In this document: positions 40,194 to 47,871 of the stretch, piece by piece
How the letters are laid out: each line of letters begins with the position of its first letter
Numbering within the stretch: position 1 is the first letter of the stretch
DNA from: a virus
Virus record (IMG/VR): IMGVR_UViG_3300021961_010648
Coordinates: 1-51,971 of that record
Strand: one strand, 5' to 3'
Length of the DNA stretch: 51,971 bases
Program-made: the position numbers and the translations under genes
Notes under the pieces: model-generated
What the model saw: the letters and a program-made list of their open reading frames with translations, nothing else
Database searches by the model: none
Told to the model about the DNA's origin: nothing

Positions 40194-42405
40194 GTCCCAC
40201 CTCCAATACAGGTAAAGCTATTTTTTTTCTTCTTGGTGTTGCGCCTTGATTGTTCCCCCAATCCCCCTTACCTTGATAATGATACTCAAAGGAAAAATCA
40301 ATAGAAGAATTCAAACGTTCTTCTTCCATCAACAAATCACCAAAATCACGATCACCTCTTCCTAGTTCTAAATCCCAATTTGGTTTAGCTAACTTTCTTG
40401 CTCTGTAAGCTGCATTTGATTGCATCCTACTGTAATCTTGAGCATAAAATGGTCCTTTTCTTCCAGGATTGCCATCTTTATCAAATTCATGAGGGTATGG
40501 TCGGTCATCATAAGGATTTTCTATCTGATCAAACTTATATTTGAAGTCTGCTTCCCATTTACCATCTTCAGTTATAGTAAAATAAAAATCTGCGTTATAC
40601 ATACCAGGACCAAATTGACTGCCAAATTCTTTTAAATCAATTTCAGGATTGAATTTAACTTTAGCATTATATCCACCTCTGGTTTTCCATAACATACGGA
40701 AAAAAGGCCACATTTCATTAACAAGTGTATTAGCAAAAGGATTTATGTCAGCTTTAATGATGTTGTAATCAAAATCTTCCCATTCTATTTCTCTCATTAA
40801 TTTAGGATCATGCAATTGAATATCATAATGTTCTTTTGCTAGATTAAAACGAACAGGATATCCAAATGGAACGTCAGTACAACCAGTCATAAAGTCTAAA
40901 AACATATGAAACGTCTTAACTCTGGTCATTACATGAGTTCCACCTATCTTGAAATCATTTGATATCCAGTGTCCTTGGTATTTGTGAGCACTAACATTGA
41001 ATTTATGTGTATTTTGTCCTACTATGGACTCTGGACCAACTGCCATACCAACACCCGCACCAACGTTGTTGATATTGTTGTTACGATTTCTCCAGAGCAA
41101 AGTCATACTATCAGCAAAATCTTGAAATTCTTCGTTTGGGAAGCCAACAATCCAATTTGTAGCAGCAAAAATACCAACTTCTTTACCGTGTTTGAAATTT
41201 GCTTCCATTTCTTCTACAGTAACTCTCTTGTTCATCAAATCTAATACTTTTTGACTACCAGATTCTATTCCATAATTTAAGATTATACATCCACCTTCTT
41301 TTAAGTCCTTAAAGAAGTCAAGATCCATTCTTCCGTCACATCTAGCATACCCAGTCCATTTTATATCCAATTTTTTAGCAGATACGCCTCGGCAAAAAGC
41401 TCTAAGTTCATTTAAATTACCGTTTACTAAACTATCAATGAACCAAATAATGTCAGTTCCTTTGTTATAATAAAGCCATTCAATTTCTTCTAAGGCATCG
41501 ACAGCAGTTCTTTGGCGATATTTCCAGAAATGTGTTTCATCACAAAATGTACACTTTGCTGTGCATCCTCTACTGAATTGAGAATTTACACCATTAGGAA
41601 GAGCATATTGTGAGAAGTCAATGCTTTCATAATCAGGCAAAGGAAGTCCGTTAATGTTAATTCTTTGATCAACAGGTTGTTTAATAATATGTGTTTCGTT
41701 TCTGACCACCCCATTTTCAATTTCTTCTAAAACTTCTAACAGAGCAGCTTCACCTTCACCTACAACCACATAGTCATAATAAGGTTGTACATTAAACCAA
41801 CTTTTATGAACATTACTTCCACCAACCATAATTTTAATTTTTGGGTTTCTTCTTTTTAATTCTTGTGCCATCCATTTAGTAGGCTCTTCACTAATGTAAT
41901 ACATTGAAAAACCAACTACATCCGGGTCATATTGTAAAATTTCTTCAATACCCTCATTCAATAAAGGTTCTAAAAGAGGGTGAATGTCCCTCATATAGGT
42001 TTCACCTAACCAATGCCAACTTGCGCTTGGATCATAAAGTCTAAATGGTATCTTATTATTAGGACGCCAATCATTGTTATGTGCATTGAAGGTTCTAACA
42101 TTTAGATCCCACAAATTTGTCTCATAACCAGCAGTTTTTGCAATACCACTTAGCAGTGCAATATTGTAAGGAGGCATATGAGGTGACCACTCTGGACACA
42201 TAACCAATGCCAATTTAGTTTTTCTGGTTTTATAATCAATGTATAAAGGTGTTAAATTCTTTTGCTCAACAGCCTTAGCATATGGAGCAATAGCCTCCAT
42301 CATCGCCACGTGGCGATCATTGGAAATTTCTACTGGCGGTGCTTCTCTAGCCTCTACTTTAGATTTGGCTAGAGAAATCATGTTAAAATCTACGGGTTTA
42401 GTCAT
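40186..42405 (-). CDS. B12-binding domain radical SAM protein
   Basis: A 739-residue protein. Residues about 64-235 form a cobalamin-binding-like domain (KLALVMCPEWSPHMPPYNIALLSGIAKTAGY, then DPDVVGFSMYYISEE, MVGGSNV, and YVVVGEGEAALLEVLEE). The radical SAM motif SRGCTAKCTFCDETHFWKYR has Cys281, Cys285 and Cys288. WFIDSLVNGN and NYGIESGSQKVLDLMNKRVT are typical downstream motifs of this class (Elp3-like). A long C-terminal region (about 500-739) is specific and ends KIALPVLEVGHE. Members catalyse C-methylation or other cobalamin-dependent chemistry. It overlaps GMP reductase upstream by 4 bases. B12 would have to come from the host. Confidence 0.88.
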   Translation of the reverse strand: MTKPVDFNMISLAKSKVEAREAPPVEISNDRHVAMMEAIAPYAKAVEQKNLTPLYIDYKTRKTKLALVMCPEWSPHMPPYNIALLSGIAKTAGYETNLWDLNVRTFNAHNNDWRPNNKIPFRLYDPSASWHWLGETYMRDIHPLLEPLLNEGIEEILQYDPDVVGFSMYYISEEPTKWMAQELKRRNPKIKIMVGGSNVHKSWFNVQPYYDYVVVGEGEAALLEVLEEIENGVVRNETHIIKQPVDQRININGLPLPDYESIDFSQYALPNGVNSQFSRGCTAKCTFCDETHFWKYRQRTAVDALEEIEWLYYNKGTDIIWFIDSLVNGNLNELRAFCRGVSAKKLDIKWTGYARCDGRMDLDFFKDLKEGGCIILNYGIESGSQKVLDLMNKRVTVEEMEANFKHGKEVGIFAATNWIVGFPNEEFQDFADSMTLLWRNRNNNINNVGAGVGMAVGPESIVGQNTHKFNVSAHKYQGHWISNDFKIGGTHVMTRVKTFHMFLDFMTGCTDVPFGYPVRFNLAKEHYDIQLHDPKLMREIEWEDFDYNIIKADINPFANTLVNEMWPFFRMLWKTRGGYNAKVKFNPEIDLKEFGSQFGPGMYNADFYFTITEDGKWEADFKYKFDQIENPYDDRPYPHEFDKDGNPGRKGPFYAQDYSRMQSNAAYRARKLAKPNWDLELGRGDRDFGDLLMEEERLNSSIDFSFEYHYQGKGDWGNNQGATPRRKKIALPVLEVGHE

Positions 42406-43460
42406 TTTATTGTATAGTTTTCTAAGGAACGATTAAGTTGATTGTTCACACGAATGAAATCTGTCTTGGAATACATCTCTGAGACGTTTTTTGCCCCAAT
42501 ATATGCACAAGTTGACCTAATTCCTCCAAAAATCTCTTCAATTGTGTGTTTTACAAGACCCTTATAAGGGATTTCTACTACTCTACCTTCTGAAGCACGA
42601 TAACTTTTGATGGAATTGTGCTTTTTCTGTGCTTCACGACTGCTCATACCGTAAAAAAGTACTTTTCCGTTAACAATTTCACATTCTGACTCGTCATGAC
42701 CGGCAAAAACACTACCTGCCATGACCATTTGGGCACCTATACCTAGTGCCTTTGAGAAATCACCAGGGAAAACGCACCCTCCATCACTCTGAACACCACC
42801 ACCTACTGCATCAGCAGCAGGAACACACTCTTGTAGAGCGGAAAATTGTGGGAATCCAACACCAGCCACCCTTCTTGTGGTGCAAACAGCGCCTGTTCCT
42901 ATACCAACCCGTGCTAAATCTGCACCTGAAAGTATTACACGCTCCACAGCCTTGGGTGTTACTACTGTTCCAGCCATAATAAAGGCGTTTGGAATAGCTT
43001 CCCGTACTCTGGAAATGAAATCATAAAAAGAATTCATGTAACCATTAGCAACATCAATAACAATTTTCGGTGTTTTTAAACTTATTTCTGAATTAACTGT
43101 TAGAAATTTACTTAAATTTACGGCTTTCTCTAGTTCTCGGTCCGACATCCCAATAGAAATGAATGCTTTATCCATTATTTGGTCTATTGCTGCATTAGAT
43201 AGATTTTTAATTAAATAATCCATCCATTGTTCTTCTGTAACGTGCTTTGTTATTGCAGTAAAAACATCATAACCCGACAGAGATTCATTCATGGAAAATG
43301 TACCAACACCATCCATGTTGGCTGCAATAATAGGAACTCCTTTAATTGTAGCTCCCCATTTTCCTGAAATTTCTGTTTTGAGTTTAACCTCGGATCTAGA
43401 ATTAATATCTGAAAACTGTGGCACTATCAAAACATCATCAAAATCTAACATTATATTCAT
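42402..43460 (-). CDS. guaC: GMP reductase (IMPDH/GMPR family)
   Basis: A 352-residue TIM-barrel enzyme. MLDFDDVLIVPQFSDINSR is the family start, PIIAANMDGVGT follows, KIVIDVANGY holds the barrel strand, and GIGTGAVCTTRRVAGVGFPQFSA holds the catalytic Cys193. DGGCVFPGDFSKALGIGAQMVMAGSVFAGHDESE and LFYGMSSREAQKKHN complete the set. Like GMPR and unlike most IMPDHs it has no CBS domains, and size (about 350) favours GMP reductase, which makes IMP and ammonia from GMP with NADPH. Together with PurA at 45,746 it would convert guanine to adenine nucleotides. An IMPDH activity cannot be excluded from sequence alone. Confidence 0.85.
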   Translation of the reverse strand: MNIMLDFDDVLIVPQFSDINSRSEVKLKTEISGKWGATIKGVPIIAANMDGVGTFSMNESLSGYDVFTAITKHVTEEQWMDYLIKNLSNAAIDQIMDKAFISIGMSDRELEKAVNLSKFLTVNSEISLKTPKIVIDVANGYMNSFYDFISRVREAIPNAFIMAGTVVTPKAVERVILSGADLARVGIGTGAVCTTRRVAGVGFPQFSALQECVPAADAVGGGVQSDGGCVFPGDFSKALGIGAQMVMAGSVFAGHDESECEIVNGKVLFYGMSSREAQKKHNSIKSYRASEGRVVEIPYKGLVKHTIEEIFGGIRSTCAYIGAKNVSEMYSKTDFIRVNNQLNRSLENYTIK

Positions 43461-43462
43461 AA

Positions 43463-43723
43463 TTAACCTTTTGGATTAGTCACGGTCTCATAAAGTGTTT
43501 CAAAGTTTTTATTAATTTCTTGTTCTTCGGAAAAATTACCCTTGTGATAGGTCCTTGCCAACTTATTTAGTACTTTTCTATTAAGTTGTAATTCTTCACA
43601 AATATCGTCCTTGATATTTTTAATTAAATCACGCTCTGCTTCTACTCTGGTCATGGAAGCAGATAATTCTCTTAGTGATTGTAAAAGTTTTAGTTTATCT
43701 TCAGGGGTGGATGGTAAGGTCAT
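43463..43723 (-). CDS. dsbA: dsDNA-binding protein DsbA-like
   Basis: An 86-residue protein, similar in size to T4 DsbA (89), which binds dsDNA and modulates late transcription. It is helical with ERDLIKNIKDDICEELQLNRKVLNKLARTYHKGNFSEE (residues about 30-68), and the C-terminal NFETLYETV matches the T4 pattern '..LYDTV'. It overlaps uvsE by 4 bases and precedes GMP reductase by 2. The T4 gene functions in transcription, so its presence early in this unit may be regulatory. Confidence 0.7.
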   Translation of the reverse strand: MTLPSTPEDKLKLLQSLRELSASMTRVEAERDLIKNIKDDICEELQLNRKVLNKLARTYHKGNFSEEQEINKNFETLYETVTNPKG

Positions 43724-44634
43724 ACTAAACTCCTATTATGTAAAATTGTTTTGTATTGAAACCAGGCTGCCTCCTTGGCTTTTGTTTCCAAGTCAACATC
43801 AATGTTTAGTCCATAGTCATCAATAACATTGTCAGCAAAGTCCGAATGTGCACGAGGATTACCACTTACATTTTCGTGAAAATTCCTACTTTCAGAATAA
43901 TGAAACAAAGGTCTTGTTTCACCCCATGTACTAGCTGCCAATGTTGCTGCTTCCTCTGACGATAAACCATCAGGATGGAATGTATGATGAAAATAGTCAA
44001 ATGTTATGGGTGTTTTAATTTGTGAGTAAATGTGTTCGTGGAGTTGTTTGACAGAAAAAGCATTTGCCTTATCGTCGTTTTCAACAACCAGACGCTTTTT
44101 AGTTGTGTCGTCCAACATATGAAAAGTTGAAACAAAGTCTTCGACCACACGCTCACTAAAGTTTTGTCCAACATGAATGTTAAGACAATAAAAATGATTA
44201 GCAGGGAGACCCATCATTGACAAAAGTTTATCATGATGATTTAGATCATGAATACTTTTCTCAACAACATGAGGTTTCACAGATGCAAGTTTAACAAAAT
44301 GATCTGGATGGAAAGTAACACGTTGTCCACTTTCCTTTACTATATCACCTGCTTGTTTTAGTACAGAGGAAATTTCCTCAATACCTGGAACATCTTCCAA
44401 TTCATATTCCGAATTCCATGGGAATATATTACTACCAATACGAAAAACTTTAACATTGTTTTCCACGTTCCATTGTAGTATGGAAATCAAGTCTTTAGAA
44501 TTTTGTAAGGTTAGTTCAGCAACATAATCTATTCCTTTAGACTTGTATGTAGCTTTACGCATGGTCCTACCAGTGGTAATACCATGTTTGCCTAAAGTAA
44601 GATTGATACAACAATAACCAAATTGATGGGGCAT
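43720..44634 (-). CDS. uvsE: UV damage endonuclease (UvsE/UvdE)
   Basis: A 304-residue enzyme of the UvdE family that cuts 5' of pyrimidine dimers. It starts FGYCCINLTLG, has ILQWNVENNVKVFRIGSNIFPW, VTFHPDHFVKLAS, CLNIHVGQ, RLVVENDDKA (metal-binding Glu/Asp) and ITFDYFHHTFHPDG, and GETRPLFHYSES, all matching the UvdE TIM-barrel. First gene after the promoter at 44,664-44,692. Fits a phage exposed to sunlight. It is the head of the large overlapping cluster. Confidence 0.93.
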   Translation of the reverse strand: MPHQFGYCCINLTLGKHGITTGRTMRKATYKSKGIDYVAELTLQNSKDLISILQWNVENNVKVFRIGSNIFPWNSEYELEDVPGIEEISSVLKQAGDIVKESGQRVTFHPDHFVKLASVKPHVVEKSIHDLNHHDKLLSMMGLPANHFYCLNIHVGQNFSERVVEDFVSTFHMLDDTTKKRLVVENDDKANAFSVKQLHEHIYSQIKTPITFDYFHHTFHPDGLSSEEAATLAASTWGETRPLFHYSESRNFHENVSGNPRAHSDFADNVIDDYGLNIDVDLETKAKEAAWFQYKTILHNRSLV

Positions 44635-44663
44635 ATAACCTCCTCACAAAATACACATACTAT

Positions 44664-44692
44664 AATATAATAAAAAAACTACAATTTGTCAA
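44664..44692 (-). promoter_or_regulatory. Sigma70-type promoter ahead of the 21-kb cluster
   Basis: TTGACA, 17-base spacer, TATATT on the minus strand, 30 bases before uvsE. No other TTGACA-N17-TATAAT-like element was seen downstream until 23,310, so it may drive the whole cluster to 23,342. Confidence 0.85.
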
Positions 44693-44701
44693 TAATAGGG
44701 T

Positions 44702-44857
44702 TCACCAATAAGGACTGTATGTATGTTCACCATTAGCACCAGGTAGTTTATTCTTTCGGTTATGGGCCTTTCTTTTAACTTTCTTGGTAACACCAGTTTT
44801 CTTATTTTTTCTTTTTACATAGGACTCTTTAATCCTAGTAGTACCATATTTAGGCAT
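44702..44857 (-). CDS. Very basic 51-residue protein
   Basis: It begins MPKYGTTRIKESYVKRKNKK, continues TGVTKKVKRKAHNRKNK and ends GEHTYSPYW. The ribosome-binding site is AAGGGAGAA. Its ATG overlaps the stop of the next basic peptide (TAATG). About one third of residues are Lys or Arg, so nucleic acid binding is likely. Possible roles are packaging or ribosome/RNA interaction. No family I can name, although small basic phage proteins of this type are frequent. Confidence 0.7.
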   Translation of the reverse strand: MPKYGTTRIKESYVKRKNKKTGVTKKVKRKAHNRKNKLPGANGEHTYSPYW

Positions 44858-44955
44858 TAATTTCTCCCTTTTCGGTTATTTCTACGAGCCTTACGCTTCT
44901 TACTTCCAATCTTTCTACGTCCTGTACGTGGACGATTTTTGTGTGGATGTGGCAT
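44857..44955 (-). CDS. Extremely basic 32-residue peptide
   Basis: It begins MPHPHKNRPRTGRRKIGSKK and ends RKARRNNRKGRN; more than half of the residues are Lys, Arg or His. The ribosome-binding site AGGAG stands 7 bases before the ATG, and the stop overlaps the start of the neighbouring basic gene. A nuclear-localisation-like or ribosomal-protein-like composition suggests binding to DNA or RNA. Function unknown. Confidence 0.65.
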   Translation of the reverse strand: MPHPHKNRPRTGRRKIGSKKRKARRNNRKGRN

Positions 44956-44969
44956 ATTATTCTCCTATA

Positions 44970-45749
44970 TCATAAACCCATTTTTTCTCTAATTTTTGTA
45001 GCACTAATTGATTCAGTTTCATCATCTAATTTAATTTGCTCCACCTTGTAACCAACATCACGGCCATAATAAACACCTGTAATATTAGGAGCTCTCATTA
45101 TTTTATACATCCCAAAGTATTTATTACCTAGAGCACGGTTAATACCTAATTCAACTTCACGGAAATTAAAAGGATTTTTACTGTCTCCATGAGTATCACG
45201 AATTACTATTAATACTTGTCCTTCTTTTTTCAACATAGTCTCAAATAATTTCTTGTGACCATCATGAAATGGTTGAAATCTACCAATCATTAATGCAGTT
45301 GGTTTCTTGTCATCAAACTTTGTGAACATAGAATTCATGAACATAGCTCTTTCAAATATTATGTCCAGTAAACTAGGTTCGTTCCAATCCATGACCTGAT
45401 AATCTATATCATGTATGCCTGGAGCTTCGAACATCTTGTTTGTGTCTGTGAATCTACCTTCACGAATTGTATTCATCCATATTGTATAATCTGCATCAAA
45501 TATATCTCTGGTTTCTTTTGTAGGACAAACAAAGTCACAAACACTATTCTTGCCCATGTTTTCAGCAACCATACTTAAATTTTTCATGCGCTCTGCTTGA
45601 CGTAATCTAGCTTCTGGAGAAAAATCCCAGTCATTAAAACTTTTTCTAATTTCGTCTGCATTAAAATGTACTGCATCAATTTTCTTTGCTAATTTTTCTG
45701 AGAAAGTAGTTTTCCCAGATCCAGGTAATCCCATAACTAATATTCTCAT
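44970..45749 (-). CDS. Fusion of APS-kinase-like P-loop kinase and NMN adenylyltransferase-like domain
   Basis: A 259-residue fusion. Residues 1-145: P-loop GLPGSGKTT at 7-15, HFNADEIRKSF, DFSPEARLRQAERM, CDFVCPTKETRDIF and EGRFTDTNKMFEAP, matching adenylylsulfate kinase-like proteins (CysC). Residues 150-259: ALMIGRFQPFHDGH (156-165) with the HxGH-type nucleotidylyltransferase motif and the closing ISATKIRE, as in NadM/NadR-type NMN adenylyltransferases. With NadE it could complete NAD+ formation. The kinase partner (sugar, nucleoside or nicotinamide riboside) is unclear. The gene overlaps PurA by ATGA. Confidence 0.8.
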   Translation of the reverse strand: MRILVMGLPGSGKTTFSEKLAKKIDAVHFNADEIRKSFNDWDFSPEARLRQAERMKNLSMVAENMGKNSVCDFVCPTKETRDIFDADYTIWMNTIREGRFTDTNKMFEAPGIHDIDYQVMDWNEPSLLDIIFERAMFMNSMFTKFDDKKPTALMIGRFQPFHDGHKKLFETMLKKEGQVLIVIRDTHGDSKNPFNFREVELGINRALGNKYFGMYKIMRAPNITGVYYGRDVGYKVEQIKLDDETESISATKIREKMGL

Positions 45750-46789
45750 AAACCCTCTTTCTTAGTAGACCATATAATTTCATTTAACGTGTGGTTATAA
45801 TTCCACGTAATTGTATTTTCAACAAACTCTTTAAATTCTTTGCTGCTATTAAACACATAATTTTCATTTTTAAAATTTACAACCCAAGTTTTAACTTCAT
45901 CAAGAACATCCACTTTGTTAATAATTAAGTTGGTAACATTATTGATATACATTGCCTGAATTACGCCGTCTAATTGTAACCATCGAATATGGCGCTTTCT
46001 TCCTGTTGTAGCACCAATTTCACCACCAACTTCTTGAATTTTGTTGAATACATGAAAATATTGCTTTGTGTCTGATATGGAGGCAAAATGTGTTTTATGT
46101 CCTGAGTATGTTTCATAGGCCTTCATGATACCATAAACGTTACGCCAGTATCTAGGTGCAATACCTGAAATTTGAACACTTGCAGATGTGCAACTACTAG
46201 ATGTAACATACGGGTAATCACCCCAGTCCAAGTCTATCTGGAATCCTTGGGCGCCTTCACATAATACATCAATTGGAAAATACTCGCGTTTGTTATAAAA
46301 ATAATCATATGTATCAATGATTGTGAATAATCCACGCTCATATGGATTCATAACATCAGCAATTCGTTTTCCTGTTCGTGCTACTTTGTCACGATATGTT
46401 GGTCCAATACCTTGACCTGTAGTACCCAACTTTACGTCTTTGGTATCTTCATCAATGTGTTCAGGCATTGTTACATGGGCTCGTTGGTCCACGAATACTT
46501 TACCATTGTACCCAAGAGAGCGAAGCATTGATATTTCTTCATTTAGCTTTGATATGTTAACAACACATCCAGCTCCTATAATACTAGGAATATTATAAAA
46601 TATTCCAACAGGAACTTGGTGTGTTACAACCTTAACGCCGTCATGATAAATGGTGTGTCCTGCGTTCCCACCACCATTAAATCTGAGCACAGCATCATAA
46701 TTATTATTTTTTGCCAAATAATCAGATACTTTACCCTTGCCAGTATCACCAGCTTGTAAATCAATTACAATATCAGCATTACCAATCAT
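45746..46789 (-). CDS. purA: Adenylosuccinate synthetase (PurA-like)
   Basis: A 347-residue enzyme that joins IMP and aspartate with GTP. The N-terminal P-loop-like motif is QAGDTGKGKVSDYL (E. coli has GDEGKGK); the catalytic Asp (Asp15) is kept. RFNGGGNAGHTIY supplies the catalytic His, GTTGQGIGPTYRDK and EGAQGFQIDLDWGDYPYVTSSS (in part) match the family, and GATTGRKRHIRW binds aspartate. It is shorter than E. coli PurA (432), similar to phage and archaeal types. PurZ of Z-genome phages belongs to this superfamily but usually has Ser in place of this Asp, so PurA is the better call. It sits between iscA and the kinase fusion. Confidence 0.85.
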   Translation of the reverse strand: MIGNADIVIDLQAGDTGKGKVSDYLAKNNNYDAVLRFNGGGNAGHTIYHDGVKVVTHQVPVGIFYNIPSIIGAGCVVNISKLNEEISMLRSLGYNGKVFVDQRAHVTMPEHIDEDTKDVKLGTTGQGIGPTYRDKVARTGKRIADVMNPYERGLFTIIDTYDYFYNKREYFPIDVLCEGAQGFQIDLDWGDYPYVTSSSCTSASVQISGIAPRYWRNVYGIMKAYETYSGHKTHFASISDTKQYFHVFNKIQEVGGEIGATTGRKRHIRWLQLDGVIQAMYINNVTNLIINKVDVLDEVKTWVVNFKNENYVFNSSKEFKEFVENTITWNYNHTLNEIIWSTKKEGL

Positions 46790-46804
46790 AATATATTTCC
46801 TTTG

Positions 46805-47125
46805 TTATGCCGTAAAACTACTCCCACACCCGCAGCCACCTGTGGCATTTGGGTTATTAAAAACAAAACCAGATCCCATCATGTCAGATTTATAATCAAG
46901 AGAAATTCCCTCTAGATACTGAGCACTAAAAGGATCTATAATAAGATTTACATCTTCTGCAATTGCAATAATTTCATCATCGTCTTCGATAACATCTTCC
47001 AAATACATACCATATTGAAAACCAGAACAACCACCCGGAAGAACACTCATTCGGACGTTTCCAACCTCTTTTTCTTTTACCTGTCTTATTTGGTTTAAGG
47101 CAGTTTCAGTAACAGTAATATTCAT
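46805..47125 (-). CDS. A-type iron-sulfur carrier (IscA/ErpA/HesB family)
   Basis: A 106-residue protein from the ATG at 47,125 (AGGAAAC site); an earlier ATG at 47,167 would start upstream of the -10 region and is rejected. The three cluster ligands are present: Cys33 in LPGGCSGFQY and Cys98 and Cys100 in the GGCGCGSSF end. A-type carriers deliver [4Fe-4S] or [2Fe-2S] clusters to apo-enzymes. Five radical SAM proteins lie in the adjacent cluster, which makes this a plausible helper, although hesB genes are also common in marine phages without such clusters. It has its own promoter at 47,158-47,186. Confidence 0.9.
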   Translation of the reverse strand: MNITVTETALNQIRQVKEKEVGNVRMSVLPGGCSGFQYGMYLEDVIEDDDEIIAIAEDVNLIIDPFSAQYLEGISLDYKSDMMGSGFVFNNPNATGGCGCGSSFTA

Positions 47126-47157
47126 GTTTCCTTTTTTTTGCTTTGTGTTGACATGGA

Positions 47158-47186
47158 AATATAACAAAGATCCATATACTTGTCAA
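47158..47186 (-). promoter_or_regulatory. Sigma70-type promoter for iscA-purA-kinase
   Basis: TTGACA, 17-base spacer, TATATT on the minus strand. The TGA of the -35 box is the stop codon of the upstream 211-residue gene. Confidence 0.85.
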
Positions 47187-47818
47187 GTATCATCCTTGAT
47201 TATATCGTAATAAAAATTGTTACTATCTTCGGTTGAGTATTTTGGAGTATTTTCCACAGAATATTTTCTATGACATAATTTACGAGGCACCACTAAATCT
47301 TTGGATACTGTGAAACTTGGATCAAAAAAGCGCATTCTATTATTGGGTTGAATGGCAAATCCACCAAAATCACATTTAATGAAATGCCCACATTTATGAT
47401 TATCAGGCGTTTCGGCATACCCGTATCTAGCCTCAGAATAATCTCCCTGTGTCCAATCTATTGTAAACATATATGTTCCAGAAACTTTAATATTGTCTCT
47501 GTTATAATATACACAAGATAAGCTATCCAGGGCGGCATATGTAGTTATGCTCACGTTATAACTAAAGCAATTCCATAATTGCAACTGAGTTAACTCTACA
47601 TACTCACATGGTTTCCAACACAAAGCACTTACAGGAACACCCCACCATACTCCACCATCAGTTAACATTATGTTAAACAAACAAGCTGATCCTGGACGAG
47701 ATATTATACCAAATACTATACACTCGTAATATTCCTCAAACCCAGCTTCATGATTTTGTAAATATTGCCCACGAACATAACATGATATTACAGGAATGCT
47801 AGTGGAATGATAGGGCAC
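47183..47818 (-). CDS. Unknown protein rich in Cys, Tyr and Trp
   Basis: A 211-residue protein that starts with GTG after a strong GGAGGAG site. It contains VISCYVRGQYLQNHE, SRPGSACLFNIMLTDGGVWWGVPVSALCW, VELTQLQLWNCFSYNVSI and GTYMFTIDWTQGD, and near the end FAIQPNNRMRFFDPSF. About ten Cys are scattered and do not form a zinc-ribbon spacing. Its beta-rich aromatic composition suggests a small structural or binding protein. I do not recognise its family. The stop is within the next promoter. A CATAAATA late-type element lies 46 bases upstream. Confidence 0.6.
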   Translation of the reverse strand: MPYHSTSIPVISCYVRGQYLQNHEAGFEEYYECIVFGIISRPGSACLFNIMLTDGGVWWGVPVSALCWKPCEYVELTQLQLWNCFSYNVSITTYAALDSLSCVYYNRDNIKVSGTYMFTIDWTQGDYSEARYGYAETPDNHKCGHFIKCDFGGFAIQPNNRMRFFDPSFTVSKDLVVPRKLCHRKYSVENTPKYSTEDSNNFYYDIIKDDT

Positions 47819-47863
47819 GGCTCCTCCTAAATCTTGGATTCCATGTCGGATAATAACTCCTAG

Positions 47864-47871
47864 TATTTATG
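47864..47871 (-). promoter_or_regulatory. Possible variant late promoter (CATAAATA)
   Basis: CATAAATA on the minus strand, 46-53 bases upstream of the GTG of the 211-residue gene. One mismatch to TATAAATA. The variant also occurs ahead of gp4. If real, this gene would be late expressed. Confidence 0.35.

Noticed and set aside
45746-46789. Calling the gene purZ and the genome Z-modified
   Set aside because: The catalytic Asp is kept and no other Z-pathway gene is in the window. Kept only as a point to check.
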